Below are positions 1-10,500 of a stretch of 64,000 nt of DNA, piece by piece. The notes under the pieces are model-generated. The model was given only the letters and a program-made list of their open reading frames with translations, searched no databases and was not told the origin of the DNA. The position numbers and the translations under genes were made by a program. This DNA is from Meghimatium bilineatum (lineage: Eukaryota > Mollusca > Gastropoda > Stylommatophora > Philomycidae): the NCBI GenBank assembly GCA_034231615.1, contig CM067314.1:10887740-10951739 (forward strand), read 5' to 3'. Position 1 is the first letter of the stretch, and every line of letters starts with the position of its first letter.

Positions 1-826
1 CTGATTTCCATACTCACCCAACAGACAGCAGTTACTTAGCCCAGTTTTGCTGGTACTGTTGTTCGATTGATGTAAAAGTTAGTCATTCCTTCAGTGTTTA
101 CTCCCCATTGTTTTCAGACGTTGAAATTTGTGAGCACAAGAGCAAAGACCGACAATCCTCTCGCTTGTCCTTGTGTAATTCAACAATTGGATGACAGAAA
201 TTATTGCCCATGTCTTTCATTCTACGCGCGTTGGTGAACACTATGTGTCTCCGAAACGTCCTGCATCAAGACCGTCGGCAGTAGACATCAGGCACCTAAA
301 GTAAACAAGCCTTTATTTGTTACGTTTCTTTTTAAATTATTGTAATTTTTGTTGTTAACTATTTATATACGTGGAATCACATAAAAAAGTAGCCACGGTC
401 AATCAACGAAATGCACGGAAATAATTACAAATGAACCTTTCAGGTAATGTATATTGTATGTACACGTCCTTACTGAACGCATGCCTACACACTGGACTGT
501 TTATAAGGATTTGGAATGAGAGAGGGAGTCAGCCCTAACCCCACACTCGTCTTTAAACTAGGCATATACAATAAATTATAATAATTGAAGCATGTCCTGT
601 ATAGGACATTTTATTAAAATGGAAGCGTAAACTGTACTTGATTTAGTGCTATTCAAAAAGTGTTGATGCGGAGCCACTAATGCCGAATTTTTACAAAATA
701 ACTGTGTACTCATTTACGCCTGGTGGATGATACTACGTCACGTGACTGTTTGAGTGTTTCGCGCGTATCTGTGTGACGTCCGTGCACGATGACTTTATAG
801 ACATCCTACAAATCAAATTATATCTC
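1..826. other. Intergenic DNA without recognised gene
   Basis: I see no convincing coding frame here. Part of it (about 310-420) resembles 7612-7720 in base order (a TTTGTTACGTTT-like start, then a TGGAATCACATA-like core), so an old dispersed repeat probably lies on both sides of the PLE region. The end of this stretch carries the left target duplication of the family A SINE that follows. Confidence 0.5.
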
Positions 827-1103
827 GCCCGTGTGTAGTTGGGGCCCGAAAGGGGAGCAAAGAATAGCAACACTGTTTAAATTCCACACATGTCGTAAAA
901 GGCGACTACGGAGGTTATGGGATGGAGTTGGCTGTCCCATTATATATAGGGTCAGTGACCCAAAGCCATGCTGAAGTCGGATGTGTCAGGCCGAAAGGCG
1001 CAGATATCGCAGTAATGATGTAAACCATGACACAGCGCATTCCGTTCACCGGACTACATCCTGCTAATCTGCAGGAGTTTGAGAACGAACGCAGAAGAAG
1101 AAG
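827..1103 (+). mobile_element. SINE family A, full-length copy with target duplication
   Basis: A 277-bp element flanked by a perfect 12-bp direct repeat, aaattatatctc, at 815-826 and 1104-1115. It begins gcccgtgtgtagttgg, contains tgctgaagtcggatgtgtca, and ends in gaacgcagaagaagaag. The same order of blocks recurs many times in the window on both strands. No clear tRNA-type A or B box is visible in the head, so the origin of the 5' part is unknown. Target duplication plus a simple-repeat tail indicates retroposition. Confidence 0.85.
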
Positions 1104-1254
1104 AAATTATATCTCAAGTGTAACCTGATTGATTGGTTATCGAACGACGTGCAAATTCGATGAGTTGGATTTGCGAAGCAATCTCACTTTCAACTACCTT
1201 ACCGAAAAGACGTATAAGAAATAGCTTTTCAACAGTTGTTGATTTATTAGGCGC

Positions 1255-1380
1255 CTCTACCGCCGAAGTCGGATGTGTCTGGTCACTGGCTCAAATAAAA
1301 CTGACGCATCTCCGTTCTCTGAACTACATCTTAATAGAAATATAGTATGGCCATTATCCTATTGCGAGAGTAAGCGGGAG
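1255..1380 (+). mobile_element. SINE family B, degraded copy
   Basis: Contains the family B blocks gccgaagtcggatgtgtctg, caaataaaactga, and a degraded tail ending near gcgggagg. It lies immediately before a second family B copy in the opposite orientation, so the two form an inverted pair. The second copy is the one split by the PLE. Confidence 0.7.
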
Positions 1381-1384
1381 GTTT

Positions 1385-1456
1385 TTTTGAGTGTTGATTT
1401 TCATACTTCCCCCAGATCTCTCTTATAGTAGGACGATGATACTACAAAATTTCCAG
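1385..1456 (-). mobile_element. SINE family B, left half, interrupted by the PLE
   Basis: This is the tail half of a minus-strand family B copy (ctctcttatagtaggac followed by atttccag). The remaining half resumes at 7116 with taggatgtaaatgg and tgtcgccgttttgtttg. Removing the 5.66-kb insert and one copy of the 14-bp duplication restores a normal family B order, which proves the SINE is older than the PLE insertion. Confidence 0.85.
1443..1456. repeat. Target-site duplication of the PLE, left copy
   Basis: The 14 bases tacaaaatttccag occur here and again, identical, at 7116-7129, exactly at the two outer edges of the Penelope-like insertion. Being perfect, they suggest a fairly recent insertion. 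Confidence 0.9.
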
Positions 1457-1595
1457 GGATAAATGTTCCAGTGTTGGGTAACAACCCTAAACAGGAAGCA
1501 GGTGGCTGGAGTAACACCGGGCAAATGTCAAGATAAACAAAAATAGGTAGATGTGTTACCAAAATAAAACATAACACAACCTAACAACGAGATAC

Positions 1596-1640
1596 AGGGA
1601 CAGACGACGTTTCGACTATTAAGCCTTCATCAGGACAAAC
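1596..1640 (-). other. Hammerhead-like core motif in PLE leader
   Basis: Read on the minus strand, this leader contains ctgatga, then a short block aggcttaatagtc, then gaaacgtcgtc. CUGAUGA followed by GAAA is the core order of hammerhead ribozymes, and such ribozymes are known in PLE terminal repeats. GGC and GUC could form a three-pair stem II with one G-U pair and one extra A. I cannot draw a good stem I or stem III, so this may be a decayed or non-functional relative. Confidence 0.3.
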
Positions 1641-1688
1641 GAAAGACAACGATACAACGAATCTTACCTGGAAACAAACGTGGTTGAT

Positions 1689-2594
1689 AGGGAGGAAAGA
1701 GGAGGAGAGATAGTGAATGGATAGTAGAGGAAGTAAATAAGGAGCGGCATATTGGGGAGGAAGAGAGTATGGGGAGAAGAAGTGAGGAGAGAAAGTGCAC
1801 GGAAGGAGGTGAGGAGCGAAAATGGATAAGGTGTGGTAGTAAGTAAAATAGATAAGGTTACATTAAGATACTTACCTCAAAAGTGGCAAAACGCAATGAG
1901 TATAACGAATAGATAGCAGAGGAAGCAGAGATGGAGCAGCCTAGCAGGGAGGAGGAGGGTATGGGAAGAAGTGAGGAGGGGAAAGTGCACAGAATGAGAT
2001 GAGGAGTGAAAATAGTTAAGGTGTAATAGCAAGTAAACTAAGATAAATGGGGATAAATTCAGATACTTACCTGAAATGGCAACAGGCAATGAGTATTAGC
2101 ATACAGTCGTCATGGAAACGCAAAAGAGGATGGTAGGAGAGATCAGATGAGGGAGAGAGAGATGGAGATGAAGAATAAAGAAGAGAAAAAAGGGAGAAAA
2201 GAAAGAAACGACCGAGCAGATATAGGCAGTGGAGAGAGACTATAAGTAGGAGTAGATAATAGTGGGAAGAAAATACAGTGATAATACAATGATGTATGTA
2301 AGTGAGAGTAAAATATAAAATATAGGTGATAATATATAAAAAAGAACTTATCTGAAACGTTGAGAACTGGCTAGCTTGAAACCAACAGTCACACTGGTGG
2401 GTCAGGGTCAATGGACAATGAAAGCTAGTAAGGCAAGTAGCATCAATAAAATACCAACATGCCAGATTGTCACACCACAGGAAGCAAGAGGACTCCAGAG
2501 ATGGCAGCAGGGAAGATTGATCGATAAGTATAACGGTCCAGTATTATGACGAGAGACCGACTGAAATAATAGGCAGGGCCGTAGAGAGAAACCC
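1689..2594 (-). repeat. PLE left inverted arm
   Basis: Reverse complement of 6210-7115. Positions on the two arms add to 8804 at every point I checked, so there is no net length difference along 906 bp. Short frames in the arm (such as the one starting MTLTHQCDCW) appear on opposite strands of the two arms and I do not regard them as genes. The inner edge ends at gtagagagaaaccc, directly before the coding region becomes unique. Confidence 0.93.
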
Positions 2595-4614
2595 CTTTAG
2601 CGCTCCTGACGCTGATGATCCTTTCTCATCCTTCCATCACCGGAAGCATGACTGGACACCTCCTTCTTCCAATCTCACCCGCACCTTAGACCTTTACATC
2701 CAGAATACTGGTCGTGCTATTGCCTGTCTCCGCCCTCCACCGCTGCGCCACTCTAATCTCACTCCTTCGGAGACTGAGGCCCTCTCCAACCTCCGTGCTC
2801 GCCGTGACATTGTCATCAAACCTGCTGACAAAGGCGGCGCGGTCGTTGTTTGGCACCGTGATCTGTACATCCAGGAAGCCTCTCGTCAACTGGAAGATGA
2901 TTCCTTCTATGAACCTCTCCCTTCGGACCCTATTCCTGATCATAACCTCACGGTTGGCTGCACTGTCAAACGACTCATCCGGCAAAACCTCCTTCCCTCT
3001 TCTGCTGTCTCGCTCCTTATCTCCAAGGCCAACCTGGGTAAACCTGCCCTCTATCTTCTGCCTAAAATTCACAAGGATCTTCACCCTGGCAGACCCATTG
3101 TGTCTGCATGTTCCTGTCCCACTGAGCATATCTCAGCGTTTCTTGATGTTGTTTTTCAACCTATTGTCGCTTCTCTTCCGTCGTACCTTAAGGACACCAA
3201 CCATGCGTTAACCACATTCGCATCGGTTGAGCTGCTCCCCCACCATACTTATCATCTCTTCCTCCTTGACGTTGTGTCTCTCTACACATCTATCCCTCAC
3301 CACGACGGCCTTATCGCCATTCAGTTCTTTCTTGATCGTCACCCTCACCATTCCATTGCTACCTCTACCCTGGTCCGCTTGGCTGAACTTGTTCTCACCT
3401 TGAACTCCTTTGAGTTCGATGGCACCTTCTTTAACCAGATCAGTGGTGTAGCTATGGGCACCAAAATGGGTCCCAGCTATGCTTGTCTGTTCATGGGCCA
3501 TCTTGAGCACCTTATGTTCTCCAGCTTCCATGGTCCTATTCCTCAGTTCTACCGCCGCTACATTGATGATGGCTTTGGGTTCACTGACATGCCTGTTGCA
3601 GACCTCTCAGCCTTCATCTCATTCGTTAGCAACTTCCACCCCTCCATCAAATTCACTTCCATTGTCTCTGCTTCCTCTGTCACTTTCCTGGACATCTCTG
3701 TCTCTATTGGTCCAGTTTCGCTCTCTACCTCGGTCTACTATAAGCCTACTGACTCTCACAGCTTCCTTCTATATTCTTCTTCTCACCCTCGCTCATGCCG
3801 TGACTCCCTTCCCTTCTCTCAACTACTACGCCTTCGTCGCCTTTGCCAGGATGACTCTGACTTTCTTCAGCATGCCTATGATATGCTTGACTTCTTCCGC
3901 CGGCGTGCTTACCCGGAGGATGTCCTTCTCTCTGCCCTGGATCGTGTCCTTCCAATCTCCCGTGCTGATGCCTTATCACGTTCTCCTCTACTTCCTTCCA
4001 CTCGTCCTAAACTTATCCTTACTTTCCACCCTCACAATATTCCTGCTCTTAAGATCCTTCTCCGGGACTTCTCGATCTTCTCATCTGATCCCCTTACCAA
4101 AGAGGCTTTTCCAACTCCACCTCTTGTGGCTTTCCGCCGAGACAGGAACCTACGCGATACTCTGGTTCACTCTCACCTTCGGCCGGCGGGATCTCCTATC
4201 GGCACCTCCCCGTGTCAGCGCCCGTGCCTCACGTGCCCTTTTGTCTTTCGGACCACCTCTATCCGATTCCCTAAGTCGGTATTCCATATCCACCACTCTT
4301 TTTCTTGTGTCTCTCGTAACGTCGTGTACGTTATCACTTGCAAACGCTGCAACCTGATGTACATTGGTGAAACGGGCAGATTCTTAGCCACTAGGTTTGC
4401 CGAACACTTACGGGACATCCGTAACTATGGATCTTCCCCGGTGGCTCTCCACTTCAACACCAATTCTCACCGTGGTGTGCTGGACATTCAGGTCACTGGC
4501 TTAGTCTCTTGCCACTCAGGTGACCGGCAACGTTTCTCATTAGAAAACCGCCTCATTCTTAATCTTGGCACTCTTAAGCCCCATGGCATCAATGACCAGC
4601 TATACTTTCAATAA
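2572..4614 (+). CDS. Penelope-like reverse transcriptase with GIY-YIG endonuclease
   Basis: An uninterrupted frame of 680 codons following stops at 2566-2571. About residues 79-93 read DIVIKPADKGGAVVV, a typical PLE N-terminal block, followed by LYLLPKIHK, then PTEHIS, then the motif A region DVVSLYTSIP. The catalytic YIDD lies at about 330-333 in YRRYIDDGFGF. After the RT come cysteine pairs (CQRPCLTC) and a GIY-YIG nuclease starting near 584: VVYVITCKRCNLMYIGETGR, with the conserved R and H of RFAEH just after. The frame ends NDQLYFQ then TAA. There is no ATG upstream of the RT core. The first 23 bases lie inside the left arm, so the original N-terminus may be lost or supplied by another start. 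The function is copy-out transposition by target-primed reverse transcription, possibly at chromosome ends as in other PLEs. Confidence 0.93.
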   Translation, partial: GRAVERNPFSAPDADDPFSSFHHRKHDWTPPSSNLTRTLDLYIQNTGRAIACLRPPPLRHSNLTPSETEALSNLRARRDIVIKPADKGGAVVVWHRDLYIQEASRQLEDDSFYEPLPSDPIPDHNLTVGCTVKRLIRQNLLPSSAVSLLISKANLGKPALYLLPKIHKDLHPGRPIVSACSCPTEHISAFLDVVFQPIVASLPSYLKDTNHALTTFASVELLPHHTYHLFLLDVVSLYTSIPHHDGLIAIQFFLDRHPHHSIATSTLVRLAELVLTLNSFEFDGTFFNQISGVAMGTKMGPSYACLFMGHLEHLMFSSFHGPIPQFYRRYIDDGFGFTDMPVADLSAFISFVSNFHPSIKFTSIVSASSVTFLDISVSIGPVSLSTSVYYKPTDSHSFLLYSSSHPRSCRDSLPFSQLLRLRRLCQDDSDFLQHAYDMLDFFRRRAYPEDVLLSALDRVLPISRADALSRSPLLPSTRPKLILTFHPHNIPALKILLRDFSIFSSDPLTKEAFPTPPLVAFRRDRNLRDTLVHSHLRPAGSPIGTSPCQRPCLTCPFVFRTTSIRFPKSVFHIHHSFSCVSRNVVYVITCKRCNLMYIGETGRFLATRFAEHLRDIRNYGSSPVALHFNTNSHRGVLDIQVTGLVSCHSGDRQRFSLENRLILNLGTLKPHGINDQLYFQ

Positions 4615-6209
4615 TCTCTATACCTCCCTCCCCCCCCCCATTTTTGTGTGTGTGTGTCTCCCTTGCTATGCCTCCCTGCTGCTCCTACATTCCTTCCTTC
4701 TGCCATCCCCCTATCCTCATTTTGTCTTACTCCTCTCATTGCTACTGTTCCTCTCCATTGTGGTGGATCGGCTTGGGCCCCCACCCAGGGGTTGGGGCTA
4801 CGGTGACCCGCCACGTTGCTATTGATGTGTTGGTGGGTTGTTACGCCTTGGGACTGGGACCGGCAGGATTTCATCCGGGGTGGGCCTAGTGCGGCTTTGC
4901 GCGTCGATTCTATGCCTCATCTGTATCTCTTGCCATCCTACTCCACTCTCTTTCTACGGGTTGTTTTACCCAGGCTTCATTCTCCTCTTCCCCGTTCGAT
5001 TCTTCGTCCTACTCTGTCTACTTTCTCCATTCCCACTACTTGAGGCTGTGTCCTCTGTTTCTTCTGTGCCATTCTCTGTGGCCCGTGGGCGCCACCACGT
5101 ACCTATCATCTTATTACTTTTGGCCTTTTGCCGCTCTCTGGTTGTCCTTCTTTGGTCTTGTTGGGTCGGCTACCCTTACAGCTACTTAGCATGCCGAGGC
5201 TGGGAGACCTTTACACCGACTACATATATATGTATATTTATTTATTTAGAATATACATATATATTTATTTATTTATTTTTTATTTATTTATTTTTATTTT
5301 TTTCTTCCACACGACTTGGATGGCTCGGATACAGGGGTCCCCTATGTATAGTTATGGAGCCAGCGTGCGGTACGGGCAACACCTCCAGTGGGTTGCAATG
5401 TACGGTTGGTCTCACTCAACTACGAACATCGTTTCATCTGACATGTTTCTCACCACGGTACATGGCCTGGACTAAGGGATCGTGTATCGGTGGCTCGAGG
5501 TTCTGTCCGTTGATCGTTGTTCCCATAGATGGGCTAGTGTACAGTGCGGGCAATACCCACATAGGGATTGTGACGTGCGGCTAGTCCATCCTCTTATCAT
5601 ATTCGGTTGATGCGACGGGTCTCACTTCCGAACACGGGGCCTAAAAGGTACTTGTCGTTGCGGTTGTGACCTTGGTCCATCTTCCTAATATCTATTTTAT
5701 CGGAACCTCTGTTACACCGACCTCCAATTACAACGACATTATGGACTGATGACCCTTACTTGGTCACATACGACCCCCCACCACCTCACATGCTTTGGCT
5801 GTAGTTCTGGGTCTGCCTCCATCTGACATTGCCTACTTTCCCCTTTTCTCTCCTACTCTGGTACCCTTCTCTTCTGCACCTTCTTTCTTTATCAGCCTGA
5901 TACCTTTGCACGACGCGCCTCCCCGTGTTAGTCCCCCACCCCACCTTGCTGTGTCTGGTGGGCTCCTTCCTACTTCCACATCCCGTCCTTGCGTGGCGTA
6001 TTTCCGGCTCGGGGCCCACGTCCATCCACCGTTTTCTTCTTCTTCTTTCTTCTTTCTTCTTTCTTCTTTCTTCTTTCTTCTTCTTTTTTCTTTTTTCTTT
6101 TTTTTCCTCCCTTTTTTTCTTTCTCTTTTTTTCTCTTCTTCTTCTCTCTTTTCTTGTTCTTCTCCTCTGACTATTTGTGGGAGTCACGGCTTTAACTTTT
6201 ACCCGCCTC
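4615..6209 (+). other. PLE 3' untranslated region, pyrimidine-rich
   Basis: No conserved frame continues after the TAA. The stretch is strongly C/T-rich on the plus strand. It includes a TTTA/ATAT-rich block at about 5221-5310 and an almost pure pyrimidine run at 6027-6172. Long frames seen in either strand of the run (poly-S/F or poly-K/R/E) are products of the biased composition. The block also carries two imperfectly repeated phrases around 5345-5400 and 5530-5580 (agtgcgggcaa-like), whose role I cannot tell. Confidence 0.75.
6027..6172. repeat. Polypyrimidine (TTC/TTTC)n tract
   Basis: Nearly every base is C or T, in repeating ttctt and tttctt units, just upstream of the right PLE arm. 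Such tracts can adopt triplex structure; whether this matters for the element is unknown. Confidence 0.9.
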
Positions 6210-7115
6210 GGGTTTCTCTCTACGGCCCTGCCTATTATTTCAGTCGGTCTCTCGTCATAATACTGGACCGTTATACTTATCGATCAATCTTCCCTGCCGC
6301 CATCTCTGGAGTCCTCTTGCTTCCTGTGGTGTGACAATCTGGCATGTTGGTATTTTATTGATGCTACTTGCCTTACTAGCTTTCATTGTCCATTGACCCT
6401 GACCCACCAGTGTGACTGTTGGTTTCAAGCTAGCCAGTTCTCTACGTTTCAGATAAGTTCTTTTTTATATATTATCACCTATATTTTATATTTTACTCTC
6501 ACTTACATACATCATTGTATTATCACTGTATTTTCTTCCCACTATTATCTACTCCTACTTATAGTCTCTCTCCACTGCCTATATCTGCTCGGTCGTTTCT
6601 TTCTTTTCTCCCTTTTTTCTCTTCTTTATTCTTCATCTCCATCTCTCTCTCCCTCATCTGATCTCTCCTACCATCCTCTTTTGCGTTTCCATGACGACTG
6701 TATGCTAATACTCATTGCCTGTTGCCATTTCAGGTAAGTATCTGAATTTATCCCCATTTATCTTAGTTTACTTGCTATTACACCTTAACTATTTTCACTC
6801 CTCATCTCATTCTGTGCACTTTCCCCTCCTCACTTCTTCCCATACCCTCCTCCTCCCTGCTAGGCTGCTCCATCTCTGCTTCATCTGCTATCTATTCGTT
6901 ATACTCATTGCGTTTTGCCACTTTTGAGGTAAGTATCTTAATGTAACCTTATCTATTTTACTTACTACCACACCTTATCCATTTTCGCTCCTCACCTCCT
7001 TCCGTGCACTTTCTCTCCTCACTTCTTCTCCCCATACTCTCTTCCTCCCCAATATGCCGCTCCTTATTTACTTCCTCTACTATCCATTCACTATCTCTCC
7101 TCCTCTTTCCTCCCT
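6210..7115 (+). repeat. PLE right inverted arm
   Basis: Reverse complement partner of 1689-2594. This is the orientation expected for the element's own 3' pseudo-LTR. It ends in ttcctccct exactly at the target duplication. Confidence 0.93.
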
Positions 7116-7190
7116 TACAAAATTTCCAGTAGGATGTAAATGGAAGTTCGTTGTGTCGCCGTTTTGTTTGCTCTAATGGACCAACACATC
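7116..7190 (-). mobile_element. SINE family B, right half, interrupted by the PLE
   Basis: Starts with the right copy of the duplication (7116-7129) and continues as the head half of the minus-strand family B copy whose tail lies at 1385-1456. The blocks tgtcgccgttttgtttg and ccaacacatcctt are diagnostic. Confidence 0.85.
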
Positions 7191-7424
7191 CTTACGTTCA
7201 GTCGGAGTTTGAGAACTTTTTTGAAGTAGGTTTTAAAAGTAAAAAAAACGTTCCAACCGCGTCGTCAGTATAATGTGGACGATTGATTTATTAACTACGA
7301 GCAAGTTCGAAGTAGAAATCCTTGGAGATTGTGGTGACAAAATTACTTTAAACGCAGTATTTTTTGCTCATGTTGCGAAAGTGGAAACTACGCTGGTGAT
7401 GCGATTTGGTGTATGGTGCTTCCC

Positions 7425-8160
<736 letters not shown>

Positions 8161-8164
8161 ATTT

Positions 8165-8640
8165 TCACTTTTGCTGTTAAGCGTTGTGGGGTATAGTTGG
8201 TGTTGTCTGTCTTTCACTCTTTTGGGTTGTATTGGTCATGGTTAACCCGTGTCTCTTTAAGGTTTCTTTGATTTTCTTCACCCATCTAGGTTTTGGCCTC
8301 CCCGATCGTCGGCTGTTGTATGCAGGAAGGGCTGGTTGAGTTGGTTCCATTCTCATTATGTGACCAAACCACCTGGTTTGGTGACTTTTGAGGTAGTCTT
8401 GACTTGAGGTAGTCTTTATTTCTTTTCTGATATCTTCATTTCTTCCTCGGTCTCTTCTCGTAATATTCATAGCTTTCCTCCATGCCGAAATCGGATGTGC
8501 TAGGCCTACAAGGCGCATAACGGTGGCACAACGTAATCACGCTCCCGGCAGAAATCGCACGGATATCCGTGATGGTTACAATGGAGCGAACGCAAAACAA
8601 ACAAACAAACATAGCTTTCCTCAAACATCTCATTTCACTT
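8165..8640 (-). pseudogene. Non-LTR retrotransposon C-terminal relic, split by a SINE
   Basis: The minus-strand frame reads RRDRGRNEDIRKEI, then HQTRWFGHIMRMEPTQPALP, then SGRPKPRWVKKIKETLKRHG. This is the region after the RT in many LINE proteins (compare KWFGHIMRM and GRPRKRWIENVRDIL at 31690-32095). The frame is broken between CLRKA and MNITRRDRG by the family C SINE at 8481-8609. It is a dead fragment. Confidence 0.8.
8481..8609 (+). mobile_element. SINE family C with 13-bp target duplication
   Basis: A 129-bp insert starting atgccgaaatcggatgtgct and ending gaacgcaaaacaaacaaac. The 13 bases catagctttcctc flank it at 8468-8480 and 8610-8622. It has the same start and the same gaacgc end as families A and B but a different middle and an AAAC tail instead of GAA. 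It interrupts a LINE relic, so it is younger than that LINE. Confidence 0.85.
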
Positions 8641-9069
8641 ATACTGTGATCTTTTTTTGCTAGTGTCTTTGCCTAGGACCATGTTTGACATTGGCAACAC
8701 AGAGTTGGTATAAAAATACTGTTTATCAATTGTTGTTTGGCTACATTACTAGTACTAAATGTTAAACAACATACCCCCCTCCCTTATCTACAGGCTTGGA
8801 ACACCCCTACCTTTTACAAAATCGTATCAATAACTCTGCCTAAATGTTATACAGAATTATTTCCTGTAATGTTTTTTTCTTATCTTTCCTCTGACAAATC
8901 TTTTTTGTGGTTTATATTTAGCTAGCATTTTAGAAAACGTGTAATCTTTCATTTCGGCAGATTCATCATTTGCGACCCAACGGATTTCATCCCACTGTGG
9001 CATTCAAGAAAAGCTGGTAGGCCACCTTTTTTTCTTTCTCTTCTGCGTTCTCTCTTGAACTTCTTTTGC

Positions 9070-9223
9070 TCGCCGAAAGCGGATGTGTCGGGCAATTAGC
9101 GCAAATAAAACGGCGGCACAACGCATTTCCATTCTCTGTACTACATCCTGCTGGAAATCTAGTAGGACAATGGTCCTGCTGCGAGGGAGATCGAGTGGGA
9201 GTTTGAGAATTAACGTTGAAGAA
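9070..9223 (+). mobile_element. SINE family B, full-length copy with target duplication
   Basis: Flanked by gaacttcttttgc at 9057-9069 and 9224-9236. It contains gccgaaagcggatgtgtcgg, aacggcggcacaacgc, ctacatcctgctggaaatct and a tail of gttgaagaa. At about 154 bp, it is a good type copy for the family. Confidence 0.88.
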
Positions 9224-9949
9224 GAACTTCTTTTGCAGTCCGTTTCATATACTCAGCAACCTATCAATGTCATTATCCATGAGCTTATCAGGCTCGTAGG
9301 GGTGCCACTTTGGTAACACAAAAATCCCACTATGCCTCTCTGTTCTCAGTTTCTTGTTTAAGTGTGGAGAATCTTGTTCAGTCTTTAAATATTATTAATA
9401 AATACCTTCTTTCGTCCTTCTTTTCTTTTCATCTAAACTGTCCTCTGCAGTATAATTTTGGAAGTCATGCCTTATCACATGACCAAACCACGCAACTGTG
9501 TTGTGTCACATGATCAAACCACACAACTTTGTGACGATGACCACTTCCAAGAGAATTTCTAGTTAGCCTGGTGTTTTTTTCTCCCTTCCAGTCATACAAC
9601 GTGAGTCATCTGGAAACCGTAAGTTACACAGAAGTGGAAAAGGGCTCCAATTGAAAATTATTGTGTGGTGGTTCTGTACTGTCCTTTACAAGATCTGTTC
9701 TACGAATATGTTGAATAAAATTGTGATACTATTCATCCTTGCCGAAGCCCTGCAATTTTTTTGAAAAGGGCTACAATATCACTGATAATTAAATATTATT
9801 AGTTGCTACTGTTTACAACCACCCTTATTTGGCTACTAAACAGAAATTGATATACCAACTTTGTGTCATCAATGTCAATCATGGTCACTGTCCAAGACAC
9901 ACGAGAGAAAGATTGCAACCTGTGAAATAAGATGTCTAAGAAAGATCGT

Positions 9950-10250
9950 CGGGGTTTAAAGAAAAGACCGCATAAGAAACGATGCCATCAGAAATTTTAT
10001 AGGAACTGCACCAAACATCAAATATATGGAAAGTCAACGGATTAAGTGGTTCGATCACCTTATGAGAAAGGAACCAGATCGCATTTCAGATGTAGCATAT
10101 AACAGAAGAATATCTGGGTACTGAGCAGAGTAAGCGAGGGAAGATGGATTGATAACATCAGATATACTACAAAAATATATTACAACAACAAATACAATAC
10201 ATTTGGCATTAGAAAGAGGACTTAGGCTCCCAACGCCGCTCCGCGGCATT
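9950..10250 (+). pseudogene. Non-LTR retrotransposon C-terminal relic
   Basis: The plus strand encodes RIKWFDHLMRKEPDRISDVA, then, after a stop, WIDNI, then HLALERGLRLPTPL, matching the LINE C-terminal region at 31690-32095 and 8165-8640. It has several stops and a frame change and is dead. Confidence 0.7.
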
Positions 10251-10404
10251 TGTGGCTAGAACGAGACAAGAGTGCTTGCAGCCGCCTATGAAACAAATGC
10301 GTATTATCATCATGAATTTACTCGTCAAAAGGAGGCCTTCTAATATATCTTCACTTTCAGTTTTGTATCTTTTAACTAGATTTAGTACTCAGAATCCCGG
10401 TCGA

Positions 10405-10500
10405 GGCCAACCACTGGCGTTGCGCAGTGGGCAGTGGTTATCGCACTGGCTTCGCATATATATGAATGGGCCTGGGTTTATTTCCATATGCATATGTTAT
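10405..10500 (+). mobile_element. tRNA-like SINE head, fragment
   Basis: The order gttgcgcagtgg, gcactggcttcgcat, cctgggttt resembles a tRNA-derived SINE head with an A box and a degraded B box. It resembles the better-preserved element at 62640-62812. Confidence 0.45.

Larger units (their letters stand above)
1457..7115 (+). mobile_element. Penelope-like retroelement with inverted terminal arms
   Basis: A 5659-bp insertion bounded by a perfect 14-bp target duplication. In order it has a 232-bp leader found only on the left, a 906-bp left arm, a single long frame with a reverse transcriptase and a GIY-YIG endonuclease, a long pyrimidine-rich 3' region, and a right arm that is the reverse complement of the left arm. 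PLEs are known to carry pseudo-LTRs in direct or inverted arrangement and to encode a GIY-YIG nuclease, and both are seen here. The frame has no stop codons and the arms are nearly identical, so this copy looks young. The start of the frame coincides with the inner edge of the left arm, suggesting a 5'-truncated copy joined to an inverted partial copy. Confidence 0.93.

Noticed and set aside
1877..2411. Minus-strand ORFs in the PLE left arm, mirrored at 6393-6927
   Set aside because: They are copies of the same non-coding arm sequence in opposite orientation, with no known domain and low-complexity L/S/Y/H composition.
3479..4357. 292-codon frame overlapping the PLE RT in another frame
   Set aside because: It is a shadow of the RT frame, rich in L and S, with no domain. 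The RT motifs lie in the other frame.
4838..5584. 248-codon frame downstream of the PLE stop codon
   Set aside because: It runs through T-rich and simple TTTA sequence with no recognisable domain; probably chance in a stop-poor pyrimidine-rich stretch.
5786..6334. Long frames through the pyrimidine tract (poly-K/R/E and poly-S/F)
   Set aside because: Pure composition effect of a (TTC)n-type tract in the PLE 3' region.
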